A stretch of DNA of 64,000 nucleotides from JAVHYG01 sp040390025 (GCA_040390025.1 JAZJZD010000017.1:1-64000); one strand, 5' to 3'. Positions 16,263 to 25,336 are shown, counted from the first letter of the stretch. Notes: a model not told the origin generated them from the sequence alone. A program made the numbers and translations.

Positions 16263-17327
16263 TTACTTGATTTTTTTGATAAACCTTAAGGTTTCCTTTT
16301 TAAATGCAATAAGGCGACTTTTAGTACGTTTGAATTCAAAAAGAAAGCGGCCTTTCGGGTAAAGCTCGACGAATTTACTTTCACTGGTTAAAATTAACCG
16401 AGTATTTGCGTCATAAAATACATCAACTAGATGTATAAAAAGTCGAGCATGATTATCATCATGTTCCTCAATAGGGTTGACGTTACTGATTAAAACAGTA
16501 GAAAAGTGTTTTGCAATGGCTAAATAGTCGCTTTGACTACGAGGTATTGCGCAGATTGAAGTAAAATCAAACCAAATAGTATCATCTGTATGGCCTTTAT
16601 GTGAAAGAAGTCGCCCATGAATAGACAATGGTTGATCGAAAATTGTTTTCCTTTGTGTCAGTATATTAAAAAGTTGCTGAACATGAGAAGCAGCCATTAC
16701 CAACACAGGATTATGTGAAGAATTATTCTCTTCAATAGTTTGCTGTACTCGAAAGTCGTGGGGAGTGTCTAAGTGAAAGATAGTGAGATGTTGTTTTAGT
16801 TGTTGAATAGCGGGTAAAAATAGTTCGCGTTGTAAACCTTTTTGATATAAAGCATCCGGTGCTGTATTTGCGGTTGTGACTAAGATAATATCGTGTTGGA
16901 ATAGGGCGTGTAAGAGTTGCGAAAGCAACATAGCATCCCCTATTTCATGGACAAGAAACTCATCTAAACAAATTACTTTTGCTGTACGTGCAATATTTGC
17001 AGCAATCTGATGTAATGGATTTTTTTGTCCTTGTAGTTCTGATAATCTAGCATGAATTTCATGCATAAATTGGTAGAAATGCATGCGTATCTTAGGGATA
17101 GGAAGTTGTTTATAAAACAAATCCATCAAATAGGTTTTGCCCCTTCCTACTTCACCCCATAAATAAAGTCCTTTGTGGACTTTATTATTTTTTATCCACC
17201 GCCATTTTTTTATTGTTAGGCATTCATCATAAACTTGTTGAAGTTGTTGCATTGCTATTTCTTGACTAGGATCCCAGGATAAAGTTTTTTCCTGGAGTTT
17301 TTGGTAATAGCATTCTAGAGGTGTCAT
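16263..17327 (-). CDS. zapE: cell division ATPase ZapE (AFG1-like)
   Basis: AFG1-type P-loop ATPase that associates with the Z-ring in E. coli and is related to mitochondrial Lace1/Afg1. The 354-residue product carries Walker A GEVGRGKTYLMD at about 57-68, Walker B VICLDEFLVHEIGDAM at about 117-132, and the sensor region ILVTTANTAPDALY. The family-specific start (LECYYQKLQEKTLSWDPSQE) and the C-terminal ILTSESKFVELYPKG are present. Length fits (E. coli 375). Its ATG overlaps the stop of the upstream hydrolase gene by one base, so the pair is translationally coupled. Confidence 0.94.
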   Translation of the reverse strand: MTPLECYYQKLQEKTLSWDPSQEIAMQQLQQVYDECLTIKKWRWIKNNKVHKGLYLWGEVGRGKTYLMDLFYKQLPIPKIRMHFYQFMHEIHARLSELQGQKNPLHQIAANIARTAKVICLDEFLVHEIGDAMLLSQLLHALFQHDIILVTTANTAPDALYQKGLQRELFLPAIQQLKQHLTIFHLDTPHDFRVQQTIEENNSSHNPVLVMAASHVQQLFNILTQRKTIFDQPLSIHGRLLSHKGHTDDTIWFDFTSICAIPRSQSDYLAIAKHFSTVLISNVNPIEEHDDNHARLFIHLVDVFYDANTRLILTSESKFVELYPKGRFLFEFKRTKSRLIAFKKETLRFIKKIK

Positions 17328-17989
17328 TAGTAATTATTGTTTAATACGGTTATTAATTGTTCGCGAAGTTCAATAAGATGGCCATGAAAAAAATGAGAAG
17401 CATTTTTTATTCGGATTAAGGTGGGTGGATTTTCTAAACTGTTTATCCATGAAAATACATCTTGCGACGAAACGATTTCATCTTTATCACCTTGAATAAC
17501 TAACCAGGGACAAGAGAAGGGCGGAAGTGGTTTAAAGGGGAAATTTTCTAGCGGCGGAGCGACGCATATAAGCTGTTTTACAGGCCACTCTTTAGCGCCC
17601 CGCGCCGCTATATAGGCACCAAAGGAAAAGCCTGCTAACCAGACTGCCTGTTGCGGACAGGCATTTTCTAGCCAGCGAAGTATGGCTAATAAATCATTGG
17701 TTTCCCCAATCCCCTGATCATATTCGCCTTCGCTTTTCCCTACGCCGCGAAAATTAAATCGCACAGTGCTAAGACCCATGCTGTGGAAGCTTCGTGCTAA
17801 AGTGGTGACAACCTTATTGTGAAGGGTTCCTTCAAATAAAGGATGTGGATGGCAAATAATGGCAGTAATTGGAGGGGTTCGAGGGGTTTCAGGGTCAGGG
17901 TACGTTGTTAAGACTTCCAGTTGACCGGCAGGGCCTTCTAGGAAAAAGCTTGCTTGTCGGTCAATAGGAAAAGTTATGGGGTTTATCAT
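17327..17989 (-). CDS. alpha/beta hydrolase (YsgA/dienelactone-hydrolase-like)
   Basis: A 220-residue cytoplasmic alpha/beta-hydrolase. Visible parts are the oxyanion strand ICHPHPLFEGTLHNKV, the family motif TVRFNFRGVGKSEGEYDQG, the nucleophile elbow GFSFGAY (Ser in G-x-S-x-G), the acid in IQGDKDEIV and the catalytic His in ASHFFHGHL. The HPHP and FNFRGVG motifs mark the group of small bacterial hydrolases often annotated as alpha/beta hydrolase of unknown substrate. It forms a two-gene unit with zapE (overlap of one base at 17327). The substrate is unknown. Confidence 0.88.
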   Translation of the reverse strand: MINPITFPIDRQASFFLEGPAGQLEVLTTYPDPETPRTPPITAIICHPHPLFEGTLHNKVVTTLARSFHSMGLSTVRFNFRGVGKSEGEYDQGIGETNDLLAILRWLENACPQQAVWLAGFSFGAYIAARGAKEWPVKQLICVAPPLENFPFKPLPPFSCPWLVIQGDKDEIVSSQDVFSWINSLENPPTLIRIKNASHFFHGHLIELREQLITVLNNNY

Positions 17990-18054
17990 GTTATAATCTA
18001 TGCAACAATAGCGGGTAATTGCTCTATTTCTAATTTAAAAGCTCTATCATTCTT

Positions 18055-18978
18055 ATGCAAGCATTAAGTATCAAAGGTCTCACTAAAATTTATAATAATG
18101 GCGTAGTTGCGCTGAAGGGGATTGATTTAAGTGTTAACCAAGGTGATTTTTTTGCACTATTAGGACCTAATGGTGCAGGCAAGTCGACAACAATAGGTAT
18201 TATCGCTTCTCTTATCAATAAGTCAGGAGGAGAAGTAAAAGTATTTGGTCATAGCCTAGATACCGCGTTAGAAGCAGCAAAAGCTTGTATTGGTTTGGTG
18301 CCACAGGAGCTTAATTTTAGTATTTTTGAGAAAGTGATAGATGTTATTGTCTATCAAGCGGGTTACTACGGCGTTCCTCCTAAGCTAGCAAAACAACGTG
18401 CTGAAACCTATCTTAAAAAACTTGATCTATGGGATAAGCGTGACCAAGTTTCTATGCGGCTTTCAGGTGGAATGAAACGACGTTTAATGATCGCGAGAGC
18501 CTTGGTGCATGAGCCTAAATTGTTGATTTTAGATGAGCCCACAGCCGGTGTAGACATTGAAATACGTCGATCGATGTGGGAGTTCTTACAGACTATTAAT
18601 CACCAAGGAACTACTATTATTCTCACCACTCATTATTTAGAAGAAGCTGAATATCTCTGTAAAAATATTGCTATTATTGATAAGGGAAGCATTATTGAAA
18701 ATACGAGTATGAAGAATTTGCTGGCTACCTTAAATATGGAAACCTTTGTTTTTGATTTGAAAGTACCTTTAAAAACGCTTCCGAAAGAAGTTTCGCCGTT
18801 TGCTATGCGTTTATTGGATAATAGAACTTTAGAAGTCGATGTAGCGAAAGAACAATCACTGAATAATTTATTTGGTTTTTTAGAAGGACATCATATAGAG
18901 GTGACCAGTTTACGTAATAAAGCAAATCGTCTTGAAGAGTTATTTTTGAATTTAATTGCAGCGAATAAGAAAGAGTAA
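18055..18978 (+). CDS. ABC-2 type exporter, ATP-binding subunit (YadG-like)
   Basis: ATPase of an ABC-2 exporter. The 307-residue product has Walker A GPNGAGKST at about 38-46, Q-loop VPQELNF, signature LSGGMKRR at about 136-143, Walker B LLILDEPTAGVD and the H-loop LTTHYLEEAE. The C-terminal 80 residues form the regulatory extension usual in this group. Closest in layout to E. coli YadG, which pairs with the permease YadH. The permease gene follows 26 bp later and hemH overlaps that, so the three are one operon. The exported substrate is unknown. Confidence 0.93.
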   Translation: MQALSIKGLTKIYNNGVVALKGIDLSVNQGDFFALLGPNGAGKSTTIGIIASLINKSGGEVKVFGHSLDTALEAAKACIGLVPQELNFSIFEKVIDVIVYQAGYYGVPPKLAKQRAETYLKKLDLWDKRDQVSMRLSGGMKRRLMIARALVHEPKLLILDEPTAGVDIEIRRSMWEFLQTINHQGTTIILTTHYLEEAEYLCKNIAIIDKGSIIENTSMKNLLATLNMETFVFDLKVPLKTLPKEVSPFAMRLLDNRTLEVDVAKEQSLNNLFGFLEGHHIEVTSLRNKANRLEELFLNLIAANKKE

Positions 18979-19004
18979 ATCATTTTTGGAGAGTTAAAAA
19001 ACGT

Positions 19005-19778
19005 ATGTGCGCAAAGCTTTATTGGGTAGCTTTTATCACTTTATTACGAAAAGAAATCAAACGTTTTTTACGTATTTGGGTGCAAACACTCTTACCTCCT
19101 TTGGTTACGATGACACTCTACTTTTTAATTTTTGGTGGATTGATTGGTCAACGATTAGGTAGTATCGAAGGCTTTAGTTATATGCAGTATATTGCCCCTG
19201 GTCTTATTATGATGTCGGTTATTACGGCTGCCTATACTAATGTGGTTACTTCTTTTTTTGGAATGCGGTTTCAGCGTAGTATCGAAGAGCTTCTAGTCGC
19301 GCCATTACCGAATTTTTTACTATTGTCTGGATTTGTTGCCGGTGGTGTAGCGCGTGGTTTACTCGTAGGGTTATTGGTGACAGTACTTGCTTTATTCTTT
19401 ACACATTTACAAGTACATAATATTTTTGTTTTGTTAGCGATTGTCCCTATGACGACAATTTTATTTTCTCTCGCTGGATTTACCAATGCCTTATTTGCGA
19501 AAACATTTGATGATGTTTCTTTAGTCCCTACTTTTGTTTTAACACCATTGACTTATTTAGGTGGCGTTTTTTATTCTATTCATTTATTGCCTTCTTTTTG
19601 GCAGTATTTATCGCTTTTTAATCCTATTTTATATATTGTCAATGCATTTCGATATGGATTATTGGGCGTGACCGATATTCCCGTTTTACAAGCCTTAGTT
19701 ATTATCTTTTTTTGTTGCCTTGCTTTGTTTTTCCTTAATCTCTATTTACTGAATAGGGGGAAAGGTATTCGTACGTGA
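19005..19778 (+). CDS. ABC-2 type exporter, permease subunit (YadH-like)
   Basis: A 257-residue inner-membrane permease with six hydrophobic segments. The N-terminal cytoplasmic helix (FITLLRKEIKRFLRIWVQTL) precedes TM1 (LPPLVTMTLYFLIFGGLIGQ). The ABC-2 signature region around GMRFQRSIEELLVAPLPNFL and PTFVLTPLTYLGGVFYSIHL with NPILYIVNAFRYGLLG is clear and matches YadH-type permeases. It ends in GTGA, sharing bases with the GTG start of hemH, so translation of the two is coupled. Confidence 0.93.
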   Translation: MCAKLYWVAFITLLRKEIKRFLRIWVQTLLPPLVTMTLYFLIFGGLIGQRLGSIEGFSYMQYIAPGLIMMSVITAAYTNVVTSFFGMRFQRSIEELLVAPLPNFLLLSGFVAGGVARGLLVGLLVTVLALFFTHLQVHNIFVLLAIVPMTTILFSLAGFTNALFAKTFDDVSLVPTFVLTPLTYLGGVFYSIHLLPSFWQYLSLFNPILYIVNAFRYGLLGVTDIPVLQALVIIFFCCLALFFLNLYLLNRGKGIRT

Positions 19779-20755
19779 TAAAAAATACGGCAGAAAAAGT
19801 GGTGCTATTGATTAATTTAGGTACGCCGAGCGAAGCTACGCCAAGCGCTGTGCGTAAATATCTGGCAGAATTTCTCAGTGATCCACGAGTGGTTGAACTA
19901 CCAGCTTGGCTATGGAAACCTTTTTTAAACGCTATTGTATTGCCTATTCGTTCTAAGCGTTCTGCAAAACTTTATCAATCGATTTGGATGGATGAAGGCT
20001 CTCCATTATTGGTTTACTCGAAAAAATTAGCTGAAAAAGTCCAAGAAAAATTAGGTGATTCTTATCAGGTTGTTTTAGCGATGCGCTATGGGCAACCTTC
20101 GATTCAAGCCATTTTAAAAAATGTATTACTTAAAAGTACTATTCGATCGCTAATTTTGCTGCCACTTTACCCTCAGTATTCTGCTGCTACTACTGCAAGT
20201 TGTTTTGATGTTGTTAGTAAGTTATTTGAAAAAAAGCGTTTTATCCCTTCTTTACGCTTTATCTCATCCTATTTTGATTATGGCTTGTATATTACGGCAT
20301 GGGCAGAAAAAATTCGCGAGTACTGGCTAACACAGGATACTCAAACCTACTTGTTATTTTCATTTCATGGTTTACCCCAACGCAGTATTAAATTAGGTGA
20401 TCCCTATGAACAACAGTGTTATTCCACAGTGAACTTGCTCGCTAAAGAATTAAATTTATCAACGGAACAGTATGGTATTGTATTTCAATCACGTTTCGGA
20501 AAAGCGCAATGGTTAAAGCCTTATTGTGATGTTGTACTACAAAAACTTCCCAAGAAAGGGATAAAACGAGTGGTTGTAGTTTGTCCTGGCTTTGCAGTTG
20601 ATTGTTTGGAAACCCTAGAAGAAATATCGGAGCGTTACCATTCGTTATTTTTAAAAGCGGGGGGTGAAAGTTTTCATTATATTTCAGCCTTAAATGATTC
20701 CAACGCACACAGCGAACTACTTAGCCATTTGATTCAAGAAGCTAGCTTAATCTAA
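19775..20755 (+). CDS. hemH: ferrochelatase
   Basis: Inserts ferrous iron into protoporphyrin IX, the last step of haem synthesis. The 326-residue product begins at GTG 19775, overlapping the permease stop. Family features are VVLLINLGTPSEATPSAVRKYL at the start, WKPFLNAIVLPIRSKRSAK, GSPLLVYSKK, AMRYGQPSI, LLPLYPQYSAATTASC, and the active-site His in LLFSFHGLPQRS. The end has PGFAVDCLETLEEI with the conserved glutamates. The coupling to an ABC exporter of unknown substrate is notable; a porphyrin-related role for it is possible but only inferred. Confidence 0.96.
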   Translation: MIKNTAEKVVLLINLGTPSEATPSAVRKYLAEFLSDPRVVELPAWLWKPFLNAIVLPIRSKRSAKLYQSIWMDEGSPLLVYSKKLAEKVQEKLGDSYQVVLAMRYGQPSIQAILKNVLLKSTIRSLILLPLYPQYSAATTASCFDVVSKLFEKKRFIPSLRFISSYFDYGLYITAWAEKIREYWLTQDTQTYLLFSFHGLPQRSIKLGDPYEQQCYSTVNLLAKELNLSTEQYGIVFQSRFGKAQWLKPYCDVVLQKLPKKGIKRVVVVCPGFAVDCLETLEEISERYHSLFLKAGGESFHYISALNDSNAHSELLSHLIQEASLI

Positions 20756-20778
20756 TTAAACTATTAGTTTTTCTAGTA

Positions 20779-21435
20779 TTAAATGAGTTTCAGTAATTTA
20801 ATGAGTGAAACTATAGTTCCTATTCCCACAAGAAAAGTGCCCATAAACCATTTAATTATTTCATATTTAAAGATGGCTAGTCCTTCTCTAAGATTAGCCA
20901 TTTCATTTCTGAGGCTATTTCCCATCTCAACCATGTCTTGTCTAAGTTTAGAATTATCTTCTTTAAGATTAGTTCCCATGGAAGTCATATCTTGTCTGAT
21001 ACCGGATTCCATGGATACCATGTCTTTTCTGATACCAGTCTCCATGGAAGTCATAGCTTGTCTGATACCGGATTCCATGGATGCCATGTCTTGTCTGATA
21101 CCAGACTCCATGGAGGTCATAGCTTGTCTGATACCGGATTCCATGGATGCCATGTCTTGTCTGATACCGGATCCCATGGAAGTCATATCCTGTCTGATAC
21201 CGGACTCCATCACAGTCATATCTTTTTTATGATGAGACTCTATGAGTAATACACCTTGTGCCAAATCCGATATCTCTTGCTTTAAGTTGCGTTCGAGAAA
21301 GTTTAAATCTTGTTTTGTACACACCGTATTTTCTAACATTTCTGATAATAATTTAACTTGTGTTTTTGCTTGTAGGGAAGGGACACCTACTTTTTCAAGT
21401 TCAGTAACATAGGATAATGTATCAAATAATTTCAC
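20779..21435 (-). CDS. coiled-coil membrane protein with 11-residue repeats (DUF1640/CCDC90-like)
   Basis: A 218-residue protein starting at GTG 21435. Residues about 1-70 resemble the DUF1640/CCDC90 group (FDTLSYVTELEKVGVPSLQA and a following helix), then come about seven near-identical 11-residue units such as MESGIRQDMTS and MESGIRQAMTS, a hendecad pattern of a straight coiled coil. One C-terminal membrane helix closes the protein (IIKWFMGTFLVGIGTIVSLI). The family includes the mitochondrial calcium uniporter regulator MCUR1 and many bacterial proteins of unknown role. It is convergent with hemH, 24 bp apart. Repeat number is likely to vary between strains. Confidence 0.78.
   Translation of the reverse strand: MKLFDTLSYVTELEKVGVPSLQAKTQVKLLSEMLENTVCTKQDLNFLERNLKQEISDLAQGVLLIESHHKKDMTVMESGIRQDMTSMGSGIRQDMASMESGIRQAMTSMESGIRQDMASMESGIRQAMTSMETGIRKDMVSMESGIRQDMTSMGTNLKEDNSKLRQDMVEMGNSLRNEMANLREGLAIFKYEIIKWFMGTFLVGIGTIVSLIKLLKLI
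20976..21206. repeat. seven tandem 33-bp units inside the coiled-coil gene
   Basis: CCATGG-anchored units recur every 33 bp at 20976, 21009, 21042, 21075, 21108, 21141 and 21174, with a degenerate one after that. A 66-bp higher-order period is visible because two unit variants alternate. All changes keep the reading frame of the coding strand. Confidence 0.85.
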
Positions 21436-21598
21436 TTGAGCTGCCGCTTTATTATTCTCCTTTTTTGCGACGACTAGCCTTTTTAGAATTAACTATACAT
21501 ATAGTATATGATAGATAATTATCAATTACAGTAGCATAACTGCAGAAGTGTTATGAAAAATTTTGAAAATTGAATAATCCAATACTGGAAAATAGCTT

Positions 21599-22897
21599 AT
21601 GAAAAATCATGAAACCATTTATCGCCATACTTTGCGCCAGCTGTCGGATCGAATTGTCGCTGCACAGCAACCTATACGTATTTTAGATAGCATTAAATGG
21701 GGTATGGATGTACAAAATAATTTTTTTGCTAACAAATGTAAGGAATTACCAGCGGTAAATGCGGAGTACTATCAAAAAAATAATTTACTATTTGATTTTG
21801 AAAAAAAACAAGAAGAATTTCAACATTTGGAACGCGATATTAGTCGGGAAGTAGGTCAATTTAGCTCTGTCGGGAGTATTATGCTACGAATGTGTAGAGA
21901 ATACCGTGATGTATTGCGTTTATTACAAGCGCGTGGTAAGGCAGAGTTTAGTTCAATTTCTCAGGAGCTTTATGGTAGTGCGGATGATGCTTTTTATGTC
22001 AATGCGCCGCGCTTAAAAGAGTTAGCACAAATTGTTTCCGCTGCCCTCAATAACATTAAAGATAAAACGGAAAATGCACTTGATATAAAAAAATATAGTA
22101 GTGAGCAAGCGGAAGAACTATTGAATCAACGTTTATCTAATTATTTTGTCGGTTCAAAGAAAACAAAACGTTGGGTAAAAGTGAGTGATGGAATTGTGGC
22201 TGATGCAGCAGCAGGCTCTGAATGGATAAAAATACGTAAGAATGCACGTTTTAGCGAGCGTGATTTGAAAATTTTAGAAGTCCATGAAGGATGGGTGCAT
22301 ATGGGGACTACACTTAATGGTTTGCAACAACCCATTTGTACTTTCTTAAGTAAAGGGCCACCTTCAGCGACTATTACGCAAGAAGGGCTTGCAATCATTA
22401 TGGAGATTTTTCACTTTGTATCATCGCCATTGCGTATTAAGAAATTGACGGATAGAGTAACAGGGATAGCGATGGCTGAAGAAGGTGCCGATTTTCTAGA
22501 GGTTTTTAATTTTTTTCTATCACAACAGCATACGGAAGAAGATAGCTATAAAAGTTCTGTACGTATTTTTCGGGGTAGTTTGCCAAATAAAGGCCCATTC
22601 ACTAAGGATTTGGTCTACAGTAAAGGCTTTATTTTAATTTATAATTATCTGCGTTTAGCGGTTCAAGAAGGCTTAGTGGATAGAATTCCTTTATTGTTTA
22701 TAGGAAAAACAAGCCTTGAAGATCAACGTTTATTATCACATTTACTCGAAGAAGGGCTGATTGTAGCACCACACTATGTTCCTCACCAGTTTAGAGATTT
22801 AGCCGCTTTAAGTTGTTGGATGTGTTATTCACTTTTTTTAAATAAACTGAACCTTGAAAAGATCGCCATTGATTATCGTAATATTCTCGAAGGGTAA
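21599..22897 (+). CDS. QEGLA-motif (DUF1704, MATCAP-like) metallopeptidase
   Basis: A 432-residue protein of the DUF1704 family, annotated in bacteria as 'flavohemoglobin expression-modulating QEGLA motif protein' and related to the eukaryotic microtubule tyrosine carboxypeptidases (MATCAP). The HExxxH zinc site is visible as His229-Glu230-...-His234 in EVHEGWVHMGTTLNG and the third ligand as Glu262 in TQEGLAIIMEI. The N-terminal third is helical. Other conserved segments are VRIFRGSLPNKGPFTKDLVYSKGF (split here only for reference at about 322-345) and IPLLFIGKTSLED. It is divergent from the coiled-coil gene and has its own terminator. A host-directed role is possible but the family also occurs in free-living bacteria. 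Confidence 0.85.
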   Translation: MKNHETIYRHTLRQLSDRIVAAQQPIRILDSIKWGMDVQNNFFANKCKELPAVNAEYYQKNNLLFDFEKKQEEFQHLERDISREVGQFSSVGSIMLRMCREYRDVLRLLQARGKAEFSSISQELYGSADDAFYVNAPRLKELAQIVSAALNNIKDKTENALDIKKYSSEQAEELLNQRLSNYFVGSKKTKRWVKVSDGIVADAAAGSEWIKIRKNARFSERDLKILEVHEGWVHMGTTLNGLQQPICTFLSKGPPSATITQEGLAIIMEIFHFVSSPLRIKKLTDRVTGIAMAEEGADFLEVFNFFLSQQHTEEDSYKSSVRIFRGSLPNKGPFTKDLVYSKGFILIYNYLRLAVQEGLVDRIPLLFIGKTSLEDQRLLSHLLEEGLIVAPHYVPHQFRDLAALSCWMCYSLFLNKLNLEKIAIDYRNILEG

Positions 22898-22936
22898 TTT
22901 TTATCGAAAAAAATTAAAAATAGCGATGTTTTATTT

Positions 22937-22964
22937 AAATCCGCGGTAAACCGCGGATTTTTTT
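22937..22964 (+). terminator. terminator after the QEGLA gene, shared hairpin copy 1
   Basis: AAATCCGCGG / CCGCGGATTT, a perfect 10-bp stem with a TAAA loop, followed by more Ts. The same hairpin with flanks recurs at 25284-25307, marking a duplicated segment. It also lies after the convergent 23011 gene. Confidence 0.85.
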
Positions 22965-23010
22965 AGAGATACTTTACTAAAGTTTATTTGTATTTTAGAG
23001 AATTGCTCTG

Positions 23011-25101
23011 CTAGCGTAAAAAATTATTCTGTAGCAATGTTACTGCAGGTAAAGATTGCCGATGGCTAACTTGTCTAAAGAGTTGGGTCGGCGAGTTTTT
23101 TTGGTTACAGCCCGCTTCTTTTTTATCATAGTTAGTAAAAACACCTTGTATCGTTGCATTAAGTTGCTGAGCTATTTGAACAACAAATTCCAGTTTGGTA
23201 GGCAAAGAGGCATTACGCAATGTTTCATCATCTTGGCTTAGGAGGAGTGCATTATCCTGGTTATAGCCTTTGATTCGATTTAGATTTCGTATGGTTTCTT
23301 CCTGTAATGTCCTTTTTAAGAAATTAAATGCGCCATGTAATGGTGTAACAGATTCATCTTTTAGCATGTCGTAGGCCGTTTCAAAAAGTTTACAGGCATC
23401 TCGATGTTTATTTTCATTAAGGCAAAGTTGCATGCTTATTAATTTAGCTTGTTCATTTATTATGCCCTCTCTTTTTTCTTTCATCATTTTAACATTAGCT
23501 GTTAAAGAAGGATCATTATTACGTTCATTTGCCTTGCTTATATTTAAAATACTTTCAGTATAATCCTCAGCAATGTAACCTAAAACAATAATTAGCGTGT
23601 TGAAGCTATCTTTCAAAGCTGTAAATTGTATTGGTTCGATGAAATAGCAGAATTTAGTAGGGTCTGGAAGTGATGAAGAATCCGATCCTGAGCTCGAACC
23701 GTTGGAGTTTCTTGGTGTGGTATTGCTGCTAAAATTTGATAAAGAGCTTGATGGGTTATCACTGGGTGCTAATTCGATGCTACGGTTGGTATTATTTTTT
23801 TTGCTATCGGCAGGGTTAAAAAAAGAAATAAAACTGTGTACTAATGTTTTAGGAATAGCCGCACCTAAGAAACTACCGGCGACAAGTAATAAACCTTCTT
23901 GAATATTTTCTAATGCTTTTTCTAAGCCATCTTCTACGTTGACAACCATGCCTATAACAGCTAGCAGAGGTAATAAATTCATAGCAAACCTTAGTATAGA
24001 ATCTTTACTTAATCTGGTTTGAGAATAATAAGTGGTGCCTTGTAAAAGAACATTTAAGAGAAAAATAGTGGTTGTACTGGTTATTTTCTGTGAAATAGTT
24101 AGTGGATCACTATTTATATCATTTAAATCATCTAAGATCATGCTATAGAAAAGGGGGAGCGTTGCTTTGGCAAATGACGTTGTGAGCGTAAGCACAAATC
24201 TAATACGGTTAAGCGTTAATTCAGGGCAGCCTTTTCTAATCGCTATATGCAATAAAATATCAGCAGGTAATTCTAGACAACCCACAATAGTTCCAGCTTC
24301 AATTGCAGCAGGGAATTTAGAAGTTAAGAGAGGGCTTACAAGCGTTTTTGTAAACGGAATTGCCTCTGGTGGATAATAGACAGTTGCATTTCCAGTCGTT
24401 ATGTTTTCTGTAGAATAACTTATTGGTGTTATAGATGGTAGAGTTGTTATATTTTTCGTTGCTATAGAAAGATCTGTAGTTGAGACCTGTATCGGAGGAA
24501 GATCACTTGTTATATTTAAAGCTTGAAGAGCGGAATCAAGCCCAGTTTTTACTTGATTTGTGCAGTCTTTACTTTTGTCGCATGCGGTTATAAGGGTTGA
24601 AATTGCTTGGAATAAATTTTTTCGATGGGCCTCATACGCATCCGGATAAAGAATTGCTTTATTAATTAACCCAATAAATTTGATAATTAAAGCATTTTTT
24701 GCTGAAGAATTGATATTAGAAGCCATTATTTTTTGTACGATTTCTGCAAGTTGTGGCGTATATATTTCATAGCCAGTAACTACATCAAAAAGCTCGAGGT
24801 AATTTGAAAAAATTTCTGTTGTAGCGACATCAAATTTTGTAAACGAGTAAATTTTATTTGCAATACTAGGTAATAAATTTTTTAAATATTCGGACATATC
24901 GATCGTTTGCTTACTTATATTGTGATGACAAAAGAGGAAAAAATCTACGGTAGGTTTAAATAAATTAATGGCGATAGGTTTATCTGGATATGAAAGAGAT
25001 TCTTGTATATCTTTCAGCACAGTCAAAATATCATTTTTTTTTAGCGTACTCCAAGTAGAGGGATTTTTCAAAACAAGGTACATATCTGTTGTATGGGGCA
25101 T
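23011..25101 (-). CDS. effector-like membrane protein, paralogue A (696 aa)
   Basis: Not recognised by family. Residues 1-220 are helical, without signal peptide. About 265-440 holds four to five hydrophobic segments (LLHIAIRKGCPELTLNRIRF, FAMNLLPLLAVIGMVV, GLLLVAGSFLGAAIPKTL). A Ser/Asn/Thr-rich linker follows at about 460-490 (NSNGSSSGSDSSSLPD), then a helical C-terminal domain of about 200 residues starting CYFIEPIQF. That domain is almost identical to the one in the neighbouring paralogue B. Start ATG 25101 has AAGGAAG 7 bp upstream, and a perfect PmrA-type box lies 78-94 bp upstream. Layout and regulation suggest a translocated effector; function unknown. Confidence 0.75.
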   Translation of the reverse strand: MPHTTDMYLVLKNPSTWSTLKKNDILTVLKDIQESLSYPDKPIAINLFKPTVDFFLFCHHNISKQTIDMSEYLKNLLPSIANKIYSFTKFDVATTEIFSNYLELFDVVTGYEIYTPQLAEIVQKIMASNINSSAKNALIIKFIGLINKAILYPDAYEAHRKNLFQAISTLITACDKSKDCTNQVKTGLDSALQALNITSDLPPIQVSTTDLSIATKNITTLPSITPISYSTENITTGNATVYYPPEAIPFTKTLVSPLLTSKFPAAIEAGTIVGCLELPADILLHIAIRKGCPELTLNRIRFVLTLTTSFAKATLPLFYSMILDDLNDINSDPLTISQKITSTTTIFLLNVLLQGTTYYSQTRLSKDSILRFAMNLLPLLAVIGMVVNVEDGLEKALENIQEGLLLVAGSFLGAAIPKTLVHSFISFFNPADSKKNNTNRSIELAPSDNPSSSLSNFSSNTTPRNSNGSSSGSDSSSLPDPTKFCYFIEPIQFTALKDSFNTLIIVLGYIAEDYTESILNISKANERNNDPSLTANVKMMKEKREGIINEQAKLISMQLCLNENKHRDACKLFETAYDMLKDESVTPLHGAFNFLKRTLQEETIRNLNRIKGYNQDNALLLSQDDETLRNASLPTKLEFVVQIAQQLNATIQGVFTNYDKKEAGCNQKNSPTQLFRQVSHRQSLPAVTLLQNNFLR
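23081..23302. repeat. 222-bp block identical to 25431-25652
   Basis: The 3' coding part of paralogue A is identical base for base, by eye, to the corresponding part of paralogue B 2350 bp away, while flanking parts of both genes are diverged. This points to a recent gene-conversion tract within an older tandem duplication. Confidence 0.8.
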
Positions 25102-25178
25102 TCTTAAACTTCCTTAAAAATTAAATATTATTTCAAGATATAGATTATCTTAAAGGGATTTAATCCTATGAGTAAAAA

Positions 25179-25195
25179 CTTAAGGAATTATTAAG
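25179..25195 (-). promoter_or_regulatory. PmrA-type box upstream of paralogue A
   Basis: On the minus strand CTTAAT-AATTC-CTTAAG, a perfect match to YTTAAK-N5-YTTAAK. A TAGGAT hexamer follows 10 bp downstream and fits a -10 element. The start codon is 77 bp from the box. Confidence 0.7.
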
Positions 25196-25283
25196 GAATG
25201 CCTTTTGATTTTTAAAATGAATAAGATGTAATTTTTATAGAGACTTTTTCTATAAAAAATTAAAAAATAGCGATGCTTTATTT

Positions 25284-25307
25284 AAATCCGCGGTAAACCG
25301 CGGATTT
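25284..25307 (-). terminator. shared hairpin copy 2, after paralogue B
   Basis: Same 10-bp GC-rich stem and TAAA loop as at 22937, with similar flanks (TAGCGATG...TTTATTT on the left). For paralogue B on the minus strand it lies just past the stop; A/T-rich sequence on either side allows termination. Confidence 0.7.
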
Positions 25308-25336
25308 ATCTAGATTTACTTTATTAATAAATTTAT

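Noticed and set aside
20938..21249. Forward-strand open frames across the 33-bp repeats, and the idea of a CRISPR array there
   Set aside because: The units are contiguous without spacers and keep the reverse-strand coding frame with a sensible coiled coil and membrane helix; the forward frames are by-products of the repeat.
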